DNA of 62,177 bases, taken from assembly GCA_030729695.1 (NCBI GenBank), contig JANQWV010000069.1, positions 64,542 to 126,718 on the forward strand, in the 5' to 3' direction. Under the pieces are notes generated by a model that saw only the letters and a program-made list of their open reading frames with translations, searched no databases and was not told the DNA's origin. The stretch's first letter is position 1, and every line of letters begins with the position of its first letter. The stretch comes from Flavobacteriales bacterium (lineage in GTDB: Bacteria; Bacteroidota; Bacteroidia; Flavobacteriales_D; Sanyastnellaceae). Positions 17,170 to 25,272 of the stretch are shown in pieces. The position numbers were made by a program, and so were the translations under genes.

Positions 17170-17349
17170 CCTGGGGTAAAAGACTATGAATGCTGTAGAG
17201 AACATTCAAAAGTTTTACTCTCCCTAAAAAACAAAGAGTAGATTTTTTCAAATAGGTAAGGTATAGTTATTCATTCTTCTTTCATCTAGCATGAAAAAGA
17301 GTGATTCTAAAAAGGGGTCGTTTTGGGAGAGGCGGCCTCTTTTTTTTTA
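17170..17349 (+). ncRNA. Candidate structured RNA or short transcript in a 241-bp gap
   Basis: No convincing gene occupies 17106-17346, yet the plus strand ends in an intrinsic terminator with no plus-strand gene before it. Upstream lies a nested hairpin: GTAAAA (17176-17181) pairs with TTTTAC (17213-17218) and GAATG (17188-17192) with CATTC (17203-17207). A second hairpin is TTTCAT (17280-17285) with ATGAAA (17291-17296). Only 13- and 20-codon reading frames exist here. I could not match it to a known RNA family and no consensus -7 box was found. Confidence 0.35.
17327..17348 (+). terminator. Orphan plus-strand intrinsic terminator
   Basis: GAGAGG (17327-17332), loop CGG, CCTCTT (17336-17341), then a T run to 17348. 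The T run exists only in the plus direction, while the genes on both sides are on the minus strand. Confidence 0.7.
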
Positions 17350-17745
17350 ACTCTTCAACGAAACGTCTACTAAGAATTTCTTCCCAATTGTTTTCCTTCC
17401 CAACAACACGGGATACCTCATTCCCGATCTATTCGTAAACGAAATTTCAGATTGAATCTTTTTCTTGTGAATGAGTATCAGTGTTCTTACGCAATAGCGC
17501 TCTTCCGTTTGTCCGAAAGAATTCTTAATCGTGCGCTTTTGAAATTTATCGAAGTGCAGCACAACGGGTTTGCCAGATTCCCACTGAATGGTCACTTCCA
17601 ATACTTCTTTTCCGTTAATTTCTTTCAAAGACCACGATTCGCAATGAACAGCGGTGCGAAAAGCACCCGTATCTATTTTGGCGCGCACATTAGCACCCCC
17701 CAATTGAGGAAGTTGAATAATGGTTTTACGACCAATGATGTCCAT
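17347..17745 (-). CDS. Retropepsin-like protein (RimK-associated 'ATP-dependent zinc protease' family)
   Basis: 132 residues, full length for the PF05618-type family. It opens IGRKTIIQLPQLGG and carries the aspartic-protease-like motif KIDTGAFRTAVH with Asp25. The later block ISFTNRSGMRYPVLLGRKTIG is the family's conserved end. The family was named ATP-dependent zinc protease but looks like a retropepsin fold, and it often occurs beside rimK-type ligases. No rimK is present here. The gene starts 2 bp after the yqeY stop, so they share an operon. Confidence 0.88.
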   Translation of the reverse strand: MDIIGRKTIIQLPQLGGANVRAKIDTGAFRTAVHCESWSLKEINGKEVLEVTIQWESGKPVVLHFDKFQKRTIKNSFGQTEERYCVRTLILIHKKKIQSEISFTNRSGMRYPVLLGRKTIGKKFLVDVSLKS

Positions 17746-17747
17746 GA

Positions 17748-18197
17748 CTAGCTTAAAAGTCTCTTCACTGTTTCAGAGATTGCTTTTCCGTCTGCCTTAC
17801 CTGTTAATGCCTTCGAAGCAACACCCATTACTTTACCAAGATCGCTTGGAGAACTGGCTCCAACTTGCGCAATGAAGTTTTTGATTTCAGCTTCTAACTC
17901 TTCCGGAGTTAATTGAGCGGGCAAGTAAGCAGCAATAACATTTGCTTGCAATTGCTCTTCTTCCAAAAGATCTGGACGATTTTGAGTTCTGTAGATTTCA
18001 ATAGACTCTTGACGTTGTTTGAAAAGCTTATTCAGAATTGCAACGGCTTTCGTATCGTCAACAGCGCCGTCTCCGCCGTCTTTAGTCATTTCAAGAAGAA
18101 GCTTGCTTTTAATATCTCTAAGAGCCATTAACTTATCCTTTTCTCCAGCTTTCATCGCTGTTTTTAAATCTTCGTTGATTCTTTCTTGTATTGACAT
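17748..18197 (-). CDS. yqeY: GatB/YqeY domain protein
   Basis: 149 residues from the ATG at 18197 (MSIQERINEDLKTAMKAGEK). The family motifs are MALRDIKSKLLLEMT, NKLFKQRQESIEIY, and the C-terminal DLGKVMGVASKALTGKADGK. The fold is shared with the tail of the GatB amidotransferase subunit and probably binds tRNA, but the role of the stand-alone protein is not established. It is divergent from tetR, with 120 bp between the starts, and leads an operon with the retropepsin-like gene. Confidence 0.94.
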   Translation of the reverse strand: MSIQERINEDLKTAMKAGEKDKLMALRDIKSKLLLEMTKDGGDGAVDDTKAVAILNKLFKQRQESIEIYRTQNRPDLLEEEQLQANVIAAYLPAQLTPEELEAEIKNFIAQVGASSPSDLGKVMGVASKALTGKADGKAISETVKRLLS

Positions 18198-18290
18198 GTG
18201 TTCAAATTTTAGTTCTGCAAGTTTAGTAATTTCTTCTTTATTAAAAGGCCGTTGGTGAAAAGTTTCAACTCCAGTGTTTAGAAAAGGAAA

Positions 18291-18316
18291 TATCTTTGAC
18301 CGAACGAACATTCGGT
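18291..18316 (+). promoter_or_regulatory. tetR promoter with overlapping operator
   Basis: TATCTTTG (18291-18298) is a perfect -7 element. It is followed by ACCGAACGAACATTCGGT (18299-18316), an inverted repeat with 6-bp arms ACCGAA/TTCGGT, ending 1 bp before the tetR start codon. The predicted transcription start lies inside the repeat, the expected layout for autorepression by the TetR protein. Confidence 0.75.
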
Positions 18317-18317
18317 T

Positions 18318-18881
18318 ATGGCAAAAGAAATTTCAAGAAGAGATAAGGTTGTAAATACGGCCTTAAAATTAATCTCAAACGGAGGCTTTCACGCTTCTCC
18401 AATGTCTGAATTAGCAAAGCTTTCAGGCGTTGCGGTAGGTACAATCTACCACCACTTTCCAAGCAAAGAAGACTTATTCGAAAGTCTTTATGTGGAAACA
18501 TGCACAGAAGCTGCGCGTGCATTGCATGAGTCGCTTTCGGTAAAAGGGAAAGAAGTTCAGCGTTTAACACAAGCTTGGCTAGCTCTTTACGGATATTTTT
18601 CTACTGCACCGCTGCGTTATTTGGCGGTTATTCAATACCGCAACTCGCCGCAGTACAGCAAGAATAAGGAAATGGAAGATGCTTTTTCAGCATTGACTGC
18701 TCTGTTGAAGGAAGGACAGAAGTCCGGTAAATTCAAAAAAATGAATGTTGCTTTTCAGTTTGAACACGTTCTTTCAAGTGTGTTTGCAGTTGTTAGATTG
18801 AAGGCTGTAGAGAAGAAGAAAATTACCGATAAGGAAGTACGCGAAATGGCAGATGCCATTATTCAATCAATTCGCAAATAA
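18318..18881 (+). CDS. TetR/AcrR family transcriptional regulator
   Basis: 187 residues. The N-terminal helix-turn-helix (residues about 8-55) reads KLISNGGFHASPMSEL then SGVAVGTIYHHFPSKEDLF, a textbook TetR DNA-binding domain. The C-terminal part (60-187) is an all-helical ligand and dimer domain with no recognisable ligand signature. An inverted repeat directly before the start codon is the likely operator, so it probably represses itself and might also influence the divergent yqeY operon. The next gene, lpxC/fabZ, has its own promoter; whether it is a target is unknown. Confidence 0.94.
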   Translation: MAKEISRRDKVVNTALKLISNGGFHASPMSELAKLSGVAVGTIYHHFPSKEDLFESLYVETCTEAARALHESLSVKGKEVQRLTQAWLALYGYFSTAPLRYLAVIQYRNSPQYSKNKEMEDAFSALTALLKEGQKSGKFKKMNVAFQFEHVLSSVFAVVRLKAVEKKKITDKEVREMADAIIQSIRK

Positions 18882-18931
18882 CAAAGAAAGAATCTATTCG
18901 AAAATCAAGTGAATTACCTATTAATTCACAC

Positions 18932-18939
18932 TAATTTTG
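18932..18939 (+). promoter_or_regulatory. -7 element of lpxC/fabZ (leaderless layout)
   Basis: TAATTTTG fits TAnnTTTG and ends only 4 nt before the ATG at 18944, placing the expected transcription start at or next to the start codon. Confidence 0.6.
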
Positions 18940-18943
18940 CAGC

Positions 18944-20365
18944 ATGTCTTCAAAACAGAGAACAGTTAAAGCGCCAATCGTATTCAACGGAGTTGGCTTA
19001 CATACCGGAGAACCAGTAAAACTTACTATTTGCCCGGCCCCGGAGAATCATGGGTACAAATTTCAACGTGTAGATTTAGAAGGCTCGCCAATTATTGACG
19101 CAGATTGCGATCGTGTAGTTGGAACCCAAAGAGGAACAACATTGGAGCAAAACGGTGCGCGTGTTCATACAACTGAACACGTTCTAGCAGCGCTTTATGG
19201 AAGTCGCGTTGACAATGCACTTCTTCAGATTACCGGTCCAGAAATTCCAATTATGGACGGAAGTGCGTGGCCTTTCGTAGAGGCGATAGAAGCAGGCGGT
19301 TATGAAGAGCAAAACGCAGATAGAAAGTACATAGTATTAGATGAGAACATAACATTTGAAGACGCTGAGAAAGGTGTTGAAATGCTGGCCGTTCCGACGA
19401 ATGGCGGAGAGTACAGAGTCACTGTAATGGTTGATTATAACTCGCCGATATTGGGAACGCAGCACGCTAACATGTATCATTTGGATCAATTCTCAAGCGA
19501 AATTTCAAAATGTAGAACCTTTGTTTTTTTGAGAGAACTGGAGCTTCTTGCGAAAAACGGTTTAATTAAAGGTGGAAGTCTCGACAACGCCATTGTAATG
19601 GTAGATAAAGATTACACCGAGCAACAAATCAAAGATATTTTGAAAGAGTTGGGCCGTGAAGAAATTGATGTGAAGGTGGAAGGAATTGGTGTGTTGAACA
19701 CGATTAAACTTCAGTATGAAAACGAGCCTGCTCGACACAAATTGCTCGACATTGTTGGTGATTTAGCATTAACAGGGAAGTTTTTGCGTGGACATATTTT
19801 GGCGGCACGCCCCGGTCACGCTGGGAATGTAGCGTTCGCAAAAGTGTTAAAAGCATGGGACAAAAAACGTCAGTCTACCGTCTCTTTTGATTTGACAAAG
19901 ACTGTTTTCGACATCAATCAAATTACCAAGATGCTTCCGCACCGCTATCCATTCTTGTTGGTAGATCGTGTGATAGCTATGGACAATGAGAGTATTGTTG
20001 GATTGAAGAACATCACGTTGAACGAGCCGTTTTTCCAGGGACATTTTCCAGGAAATCCAGTCATGCCAGGAGTTCTGCAAATTGAAGCCATGGCACAAGT
20101 GGGAGGAATATTTGCGCTAAGTCAAGTGGAAGAGCCGGAGTTATATAGCACCTACTTTATGAAGATCGATGGGGTGAAATTCAAACAAAAAGTATTACCT
20201 GGAGACACACTTATTTTCCATCTAAAACTTGAATCACCTATTCGCAGAGGCTTGGTGAATATGCGCGGTGTAGCTTATGTAAACGGAAAGGAAGTGGGTG
20301 AAGCCACGATGTTAGCACAAGTTGTGAAAGATAAAGTACCAGCACAAACAACAGAAAAGGCATGA
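18944..20365 (+). CDS. lpxC/fabZ: Bifunctional LpxC-FabZ: UDP-3-O-acyl-GlcNAc deacetylase / 3-hydroxyacyl-ACP dehydratase
   Basis: 473 residues, a fusion known in Bacteroidota. The LpxC part (about 1-305) has GVGLHTGEPV, the zinc ligand region HTTEHVLAAL (His79), GPEIPIMDGSA, and NEPARHKLLDIVGDL with the second His and Asp. The FabZ part (about 325-465) has MLPHRYPFLLVDRV with the catalytic His and GHFPGNPVMPGVLQIEAMAQ with the Glu. LpxC commits UDP-GlcNAc to lipid A, and FabZ supplies unsaturated acyl chains, so the fusion couples lipid A and fatty-acid synthesis. lpxA overlaps its end by 4 bp. Confidence 0.98.
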   Translation: MSSKQRTVKAPIVFNGVGLHTGEPVKLTICPAPENHGYKFQRVDLEGSPIIDADCDRVVGTQRGTTLEQNGARVHTTEHVLAALYGSRVDNALLQITGPEIPIMDGSAWPFVEAIEAGGYEEQNADRKYIVLDENITFEDAEKGVEMLAVPTNGGEYRVTVMVDYNSPILGTQHANMYHLDQFSSEISKCRTFVFLRELELLAKNGLIKGGSLDNAIVMVDKDYTEQQIKDILKELGREEIDVKVEGIGVLNTIKLQYENEPARHKLLDIVGDLALTGKFLRGHILAARPGHAGNVAFAKVLKAWDKKRQSTVSFDLTKTVFDINQITKMLPHRYPFLLVDRVIAMDNESIVGLKNITLNEPFFQGHFPGNPVMPGVLQIEAMAQVGGIFALSQVEEPELYSTYFMKIDGVKFKQKVLPGDTLIFHLKLESPIRRGLVNMRGVAYVNGKEVGEATMLAQVVKDKVPAQTTEKA

Positions 20366-21141
20366 GCAACTTAGCACAAATTCATCCGGATGCTAAAATT
20401 GGTGAGGGCGTTGAAATAGGTCCATTCACAACGATTTATGGCGATGTTGTTATTGGTGAAGGAACATGGATCGGACCGAACGTAACCATTATGGATGGTG
20501 CGCGCATTGGAAAGAATTGCCGCATTTTTCCCGGAGCAGTAATCTCAGCTATTCCTCAAGATTTGAAGTTTGCTGGCGAAAAGACTACTGTTGAAATTGG
20601 AGACAATACAACCATTAGAGAATGCTGCACGCTTAATCGCGGCACGAAAGACCGCATGACTACGAAAGTGGGAAGTAACTGTCTGCTTATGGCTTATGTG
20701 CATTTGGCGCACGATGCTTTTGTTGGTGACAATTGTGTTATTGCGAATTCAGCGAATATTGCGGGTCACGTAACCATTGGAAATTGGGTGGTTGTTGAGG
20801 GTGTTGTAGCCGTTCAACAGTTTATTGAAATCGGAGATCATGCATTTATTGCAGGAGGATCTTTGGTTAGAAAAAATGTACCTCCATTCATTAAGGTTGC
20901 TCGTGAACCCCTTAGTTTCATTGGTGTTAACAGCATTGGATTAAGAAGAAGAGGTTATTCAGACGAACAAGTATCTCGACTGGAAGATATTTACAGAGCT
21001 CTTTTTGTGCACAACAACAGCCTAGCTGCAGGTGTGAAGCAAATCGTTGAAACGCTTCCAGAATCAGAAGAAAAGCAAATCGTTCTCGAGTTCATTGAAC
21101 GTTCTGAAAAGGGCGTGGTACGCGGCGCACAGACTACATAA
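20362..21141 (+). CDS. lpxA: UDP-N-acetylglucosamine O-acyltransferase
   Basis: 259 residues. It consists of left-handed beta-helix hexapeptide repeats: GEGVEIGPFTTIYGDVVIGE, then HLAHDAFVGDNC with the catalytic His, IANSANIAGHVTIG and GGSLVRKNVPPF. The C-terminal helical domain begins IGLRRRGYSDEQ. LpxA adds 3-hydroxyacyl chains to UDP-GlcNAc, the step before LpxC, so both genes of one pathway share an operon through a 4-bp ATGA overlap. The next start is 1 bp after its stop. Confidence 0.97.
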   Translation: MSNLAQIHPDAKIGEGVEIGPFTTIYGDVVIGEGTWIGPNVTIMDGARIGKNCRIFPGAVISAIPQDLKFAGEKTTVEIGDNTTIRECCTLNRGTKDRMTTKVGSNCLLMAYVHLAHDAFVGDNCVIANSANIAGHVTIGNWVVVEGVVAVQQFIEIGDHAFIAGGSLVRKNVPPFIKVAREPLSFIGVNSIGLRRRGYSDEQVSRLEDIYRALFVHNNSLAAGVKQIVETLPESEEKQIVLEFIERSEKGVVRGAQTT

Positions 21142-21142
21142 G

Positions 21143-21742
21143 TTGCAGATAGAACTTCAAAATATTGGTAAGAAATTCGGCGGGAAATATATTTTCCGTC
21201 ACCTAAATCGAACCTTTCATTCAGGAGATCACATGGGTATTGTAGGTCAGAACGGATCTGGAAAATCGACTTTGGTTCAAATTATTTCAGGCTATCTATC
21301 TGCCTCAGAAGGAATGGTGACCTATGAAGGAATTCCTTCCGATCAAATCTGGAAAAACATTTCGCTGTGCTCACCGGCAATGGGGCTTTACGAAGACTTC
21401 ACGTTGTTGGAACACCTTCAGTTCACACACGGATTGAAGCCGTTTGAAGCATCTTATGCTGTGAATGAAATACCAGAAATTCTTCAACTTGAAAAACATG
21501 CAAACAAGCCATTGAAGTATTTTTCAAGCGGAATGAAGCAGCGCGTGAAATTGGGAACCGCTCTGTTATCAGATGTTTCTTGTGTTTTCTTAGACGAGCC
21601 CTGTGCTCACCTCGATAAAGATGCGGAAATGTGGTTTTCTGAATTTGTTGTTTCAAGCAAGAAAAATAAAACAGTTATCGTTGCGTCTAACGCCTCAGAG
21701 TCAGAATTGACGGGGTGTTCAGATATCTGGACGTTGAGTTAA
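21143..21742 (+). CDS. ABC transporter ATP-binding protein
   Basis: 199 residues from a TTG at 21143, two bases after the lpxA stop. An in-frame ATG at 21047 lies inside lpxA and would add an unrelated 32-residue tail. Walker A is GQNGSGKST, the signature is YFSSGMKQR and Walker B is CVFLDEPCAHLD. The switch-region His is replaced by Asn (VIVASNASE). No membrane subunit is encoded nearby. The size and signature resemble small CcmA/LolD-like ATPases. Position after lpxA suggests a role in envelope lipid export or assembly, but this is only context. Confidence 0.9.
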   Translation: MQIELQNIGKKFGGKYIFRHLNRTFHSGDHMGIVGQNGSGKSTLVQIISGYLSASEGMVTYEGIPSDQIWKNISLCSPAMGLYEDFTLLEHLQFTHGLKPFEASYAVNEIPEILQLEKHANKPLKYFSSGMKQRVKLGTALLSDVSCVFLDEPCAHLDKDAEMWFSEFVVSSKKNKTVIVASNASESELTGCSDIWTLS

Positions 21743-23145
21743 GCCTTCGGCTTGTGTCCACTTTTTAAAAGGTCATTCACGGTTTTCACGGGATGAAATA
21801 CGCGCGAAGGAATTTCAACAAAGACCGTATTCCAGTCCCACATACTTCCGTTCCAAAGTCCAGGAAGTTCAATTACACTTGTTCGTTTTCCCAACATGAG
21901 TTTCTCGGTAACAATGGCTGCTGTAGGGTTTCGGAAATCTTCCAGGTTGTATTTCTTTCCGTTGTGATCTAAAAAATGACAAACCAAATCAACCGGATTG
22001 AAGTGAGTAGACTTTTCGAAAACGCTCAATTGCTCCGCATCTTCTTTGTTGATTTGAGCTTTTTCAATGATTTGTTTCGATTCAATTCCAGAATCGTCTT
22101 TCACCCAAAACGGCCCACCACCGGGCTCTCCGGTGTTTTCAACCATTCCGCAAACGCGAAGGGGTCTATTTAATTGTTGAATTAATGATGAATTCTTATT
22201 AGATACGCCAAACCATTTTTCAAGGAACGCAAGTGCACGCTCTTGTGCATGTTCTTCATTGTTTTCAAGACCGCGAAGCAATGTGTTTCTCTCTTCAACG
22301 AGGCTTAAAAGCACGCCACCCATAAGCTTTCTGTAAGCCCCAACATCTGCGTGATGCGAAGCTTCTGTGATGTTATCTATGTTTTGAATGAAGACACACG
22401 CGCCTTTTAGTTCTTGCAAATTTTTAATCAGTGCACCGTGACCAGCGGGACGTAAGAACACTTCTCCATGTTCATTGAGAACTGGCATGTTATTCTTATC
22501 GAGTGCGGGAATGTGCGTATTTGGGTCTTGCGAACTGAATGAAATCTTTTTGATGCTGTTGAGCTGATTTTCAAAAAAAGAATGGAAGATATTTTCAACC
22601 AACAATTGGTGTTCAGCGGGAATGGTGAAATGAATCTCATGACTTCCGTTTTGCTGCATGTAATGCATACTTTCAACGCAGTGTTCAGCAAAAGCCGTGC
22701 GCTCTTCTTCATCATATGAATGAAAGGGAACGGCACCTTTCGGAAGGGTAGCGTAACCGTTGTTGAATAGAAAGTTTAATACACGAGAGTATCTGTCAAT
22801 TCCTGTTGTTTCATCGTAACTCAACGCTTCTTTTTCGAAGTTGAGTAGAATGGAATTGAAGAAAGGAAAGTGGCGTAAGTGAATAAAAAAGTATTCCGCT
22901 TCGTCGTTTGGATTCAATAAGTCTACACCGCTTAGTGGAGCGAACATACGTGTTGCTGCTCCGGATGCAGGAACAAATTTTTCAATTTTAATGTTAGCGT
23001 AATTCTTTTCAAAGATTTGAATGGCTTCCAAGAACAATGAGCCGTCTAATTGAACAATGCCATCTCCAACGCTGCAGTGCCGAATGAGCTGTGCTGGCTT
23101 ATTCGTCGACAAAAGGTTAAGTGCTCGTTCAATTTTATTTTTCAT
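21739..23145 (-). CDS. DUF4301 family protein
   Basis: 468 residues. The conserved block KFVPASGAATRMF (residues about 57-69) is the DUF4301 signature, together with LPKGAVPFHSYD and GRPLRVCGMVENTGEPGGGP-like GMVENTGEPGGGPFWV. The PxSGxxTRM pattern resembles the nucleotide-binding start of sugar nucleotidyltransferases, so a nucleotidyltransferase-like activity is possible. The function is not established. It is monocistronic on the minus strand, and its stop overlaps the ABC gene's stop by 4 bp. Confidence 0.88.
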   Translation of the reverse strand: MKNKIERALNLLSTNKPAQLIRHCSVGDGIVQLDGSLFLEAIQIFEKNYANIKIEKFVPASGAATRMFAPLSGVDLLNPNDEAEYFFIHLRHFPFFNSILLNFEKEALSYDETTGIDRYSRVLNFLFNNGYATLPKGAVPFHSYDEEERTAFAEHCVESMHYMQQNGSHEIHFTIPAEHQLLVENIFHSFFENQLNSIKKISFSSQDPNTHIPALDKNNMPVLNEHGEVFLRPAGHGALIKNLQELKGACVFIQNIDNITEASHHADVGAYRKLMGGVLLSLVEERNTLLRGLENNEEHAQERALAFLEKWFGVSNKNSSLIQQLNRPLRVCGMVENTGEPGGGPFWVKDDSGIESKQIIEKAQINKEDAEQLSVFEKSTHFNPVDLVCHFLDHNGKKYNLEDFRNPTAAIVTEKLMLGKRTSVIELPGLWNGSMWDWNTVFVEIPSRVFHPVKTVNDLLKSGHKPKA

Positions 23146-23205
23146 TTTGAAAAGAATGAACCAACAAACTTAAATAAAAAGAAAGGAAGTTTTTCGTAAT
23201 AAGAA

Positions 23206-23559
23206 TTAAACAGCCTCTTTCATGATTGAAATGCAGGAGAGGGCGGTATTGAACGCTTCGATGAATGTGATCTCAGCAAGTTTCATTTCACCGTTTCGAG
23301 CAGAAATTTCAATTTGATTAAAGGCTTGAGCAAGTTGATCTTCGCGAATCATGAGAAGAGCACTTTTAGCCCGAGTTGCGTAGGTTACTACTCCAAGTGA
23401 GTCATTGTTTTTTAGACCAGAATCTATTTCAGAAAGGCATTTAGGCAGGGTGTAGTAAATTTCATTGAGCACAACACCCATCATTTCGGTATTTCCATTT
23501 AACAATCGAAGAAGGTAGTTCTTGTCGAAGGATTTTGAAGGGAGAATTGACGGGTTCAT
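23206..23559 (-). CDS. Hpt-like four-helix protein lacking an obvious phospho-His
   Basis: 117 residues, all helical, with no signal. The layout resembles a histidine-phosphotransfer (Hpt) domain: FDKNYLLRLLNGNTEMMGVV (first helices), then LKNNDSLGVVTYATRAKSAL where Hpt proteins have the phosphorylated His, then LAQAFNQIEISARNGEM. There is no His at or near the expected position; the segment reads YATRAKSAL. It may be a degenerate Hpt or an unrelated helical bundle. It sits alone between DUF4301 and galE, and no histidine kinase is nearby. Assignment is tentative. Confidence 0.55.
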   Translation of the reverse strand: MNPSILPSKSFDKNYLLRLLNGNTEMMGVVLNEIYYTLPKCLSEIDSGLKNNDSLGVVTYATRAKSALLMIREDQLAQAFNQIEISARNGEMKLAEITFIEAFNTALSCISIMKEAV

Positions 23560-23626
23560 TTTTTACTTTTTCCTCTGTTACGCAGAGAGATGTTGAAAGG
23601 TTTCGAAACCTGAAATTTTATCTTTC

Positions 23627-23634
23627 TATCTTTG
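23627..23634 (+). promoter_or_regulatory. -7 element of galE (near-leaderless)
   Basis: TATCTTTG fits TAnnTTTG and ends 8 nt before the galE ATG at 23643, predicting a leader of only a few nucleotides. Confidence 0.6.
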
Positions 23635-23642
23635 CTTGAATT

Positions 23643-24650
23643 ATGGAGAACAAGACAGTTTTAGTTACAGGTGGCCTTGGTTATATTGGCTCGCATACCG
23701 TTGTAGAATTGATTGCAGCGGGATTCACTCCTGTTATTGTAGATAATTTAGCGAATTCAACAATTGGTCGTTTGGCCAGTTTGGAAGATTTAACGGGAGT
23801 TAAAATTGCTTTTGAAGAAGTAGATTGCACGAACGAGGCAGAGATGCGTCGTGTTTTTTCAACCTATGAAATAAATTCTGTTATTCATTTCGCTGCATTT
23901 AAATCGGTGGAAGAATCTCAGAAAATGCCAGAGGCATACATGCGCAACAACGTGGGTTCGACCAAGGTTTTGTTGCAATTGATGGAAGAGTTTTCGGTTG
24001 AACGCTTTGTTTTCTCTAGCTCTTGCACGGTTTACGGCACGCCGGAAATAAATCCGGTTAGCGAAAAAACTCCTCGATTGCCGGCGGCTTCCGTTTACGG
24101 CCAAACAAAACAAGATTGCGAAGATTTAATTTTTGAAGCGTCGAAGAGCGTGCCGTTTCAATCTGTTGTGTTGCGATATTTTAATCCGGTTGGTGCTCAT
24201 CCTTCCGCTAAAATTGGTGAGTCAACGAACGATGCCCCAACGAATTTAATTCCCTTGGTTTGTGAAGTAGCATCAGGAAAGCGCGCGAAATTGTTTGTTT
24301 TCGGTGAAGATTATGACACACCGGACGGCTCGTGCATTCGCGATTACATTCACGTAGTTGATCTTGCGAAAGCGCACGTCTTGGCACTGAATCTTTCGAG
24401 AGAAACGAAACTGGAAATTTTCAATTTGGGTGTCGGAAAGGGATACAGCGTGAAGGAAGTTGTGGATCGTTTTCAGAAAATAAATAACGTTACGCTTAAC
24501 GTAGAAATAACTGGAAGAAGATCAGGCGATGTTCCTGCGATTTGGGCTGTTCCAGATTACGCTGAAGAAAAGTTGGGATGGAAGTGTCAGATGACCATTG
24601 AAGATGCTTTAGCTCATGCCTGGAATTGGACGAAAACGCAGGTTAAATAA
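23643..24650 (+). CDS. galE: UDP-glucose 4-epimerase
   Basis: 335 residues, full length. It interconverts UDP-glucose and UDP-galactose (or the GlcNAc/GalNAc forms) using bound NAD+, feeding surface polysaccharides. The Rossmann motif is TGGLGYIGSH at the N-terminus. The catalytic SSSCTVYG and YGQTKQDCE (Tyr and Lys of the YxxxK pair near residues 149-153) are present. IRDYIHVVDLAKAHVLAL is another family block. The 3' end overlaps the convergent PAP2-like gene by 8 bp. Confidence 0.97.
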   Translation: MENKTVLVTGGLGYIGSHTVVELIAAGFTPVIVDNLANSTIGRLASLEDLTGVKIAFEEVDCTNEAEMRRVFSTYEINSVIHFAAFKSVEESQKMPEAYMRNNVGSTKVLLQLMEEFSVERFVFSSSCTVYGTPEINPVSEKTPRLPAASVYGQTKQDCEDLIFEASKSVPFQSVVLRYFNPVGAHPSAKIGESTNDAPTNLIPLVCEVASGKRAKLFVFGEDYDTPDGSCIRDYIHVVDLAKAHVLALNLSRETKLEIFNLGVGKGYSVKEVVDRFQKINNVTLNVEITGRRSGDVPAIWAVPDYAEEKLGWKCQMTIEDALAHAWNWTKTQVK

Positions 24651-25272
24651 ACCATTCTCCACAGAGAATAATTAGATTACAAACCATTCCAAGTGCGAAC
24701 CCAGCATACACTTGTTGGTGTGTGTGTGCGTTCAGACGCAGCCTCGAAAAACCAGTTAGCGCAGCCATGAAAAGGCATGCGATGATGATAATTGAAACAT
24801 CTGCACGGTGGAGAATACTTAAGCTTATTAGTGATCCAAAAACGCCACCTTGTCCGAGCATGTGAACGCTAATTTTCCAGAAGAAATTTATTCCTAACGA
24901 AAGTATTAGCGAAACAATTACGGAAAATATAAATGAGAATACTTCTGTAGGAAGTGTTGGGCCGAGGTATCTGAGCAGGCCGTATGACATAATGTAGTAG
25001 AGGATAACCAACAAATAAGGCGCCCATCTTTCTTTTCGATCATGCAAATCAATGGACGAAACCATTTTGAATTTGATCATGATGAGAATGCTCAATGCAG
25101 GAGCAACGATATTAATTCCAAGTAAAAGAAAAACGAAATAATCTGCTTCTGCTGGTGCAATGTAGTAAGGGTCTATCCAGCGGACCAAAAGGTAGATGAC
25201 CATTGGCATTCCCAGCGGATGGAAAATCAAAGAAAGGAATTTCGAAAACTGAATAATAAACTTTTCTCTCAT
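24643..25272 (-). CDS. PAP2-like integral membrane protein
   Basis: 209 residues with about six predicted membrane segments. The C-terminal half keeps part of the type 2 phosphatidic acid phosphatase pattern: KISVHMLGQGG, and SRLRLNAHTHQQVYAGFALG, where the SRxxxxxHxxxQVxxG arrangement is typical. The first KxxxxxxRP motif is weak (the segment DLHDRKERWAPYL may stand for it), so activity is uncertain. Such proteins dephosphorylate membrane lipids such as undecaprenyl diphosphate. Its ATG overlaps the rpoN stop (TAATG), so it is translationally coupled to rpoN. Confidence 0.78.
   Translation of the reverse strand: MREKFIIQFSKFLSLIFHPLGMPMVIYLLVRWIDPYYIAPAEADYFVFLLLGINIVAPALSILIMIKFKMVSSIDLHDRKERWAPYLLVILYYIMSYGLLRYLGPTLPTEVFSFIFSVIVSLILSLGINFFWKISVHMLGQGGVFGSLISLSILHRADVSIIIIACLFMAALTGFSRLRLNAHTHQQVYAGFALGMVCNLIILCGEWFI

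Noticed and set aside
17186-17227. Short peptide genes of 13 and 20 codons at 17186 and 17291
   Set aside because: They lack ribosome-binding context, coding bias and conservation evidence. A structured RNA explains the region better.
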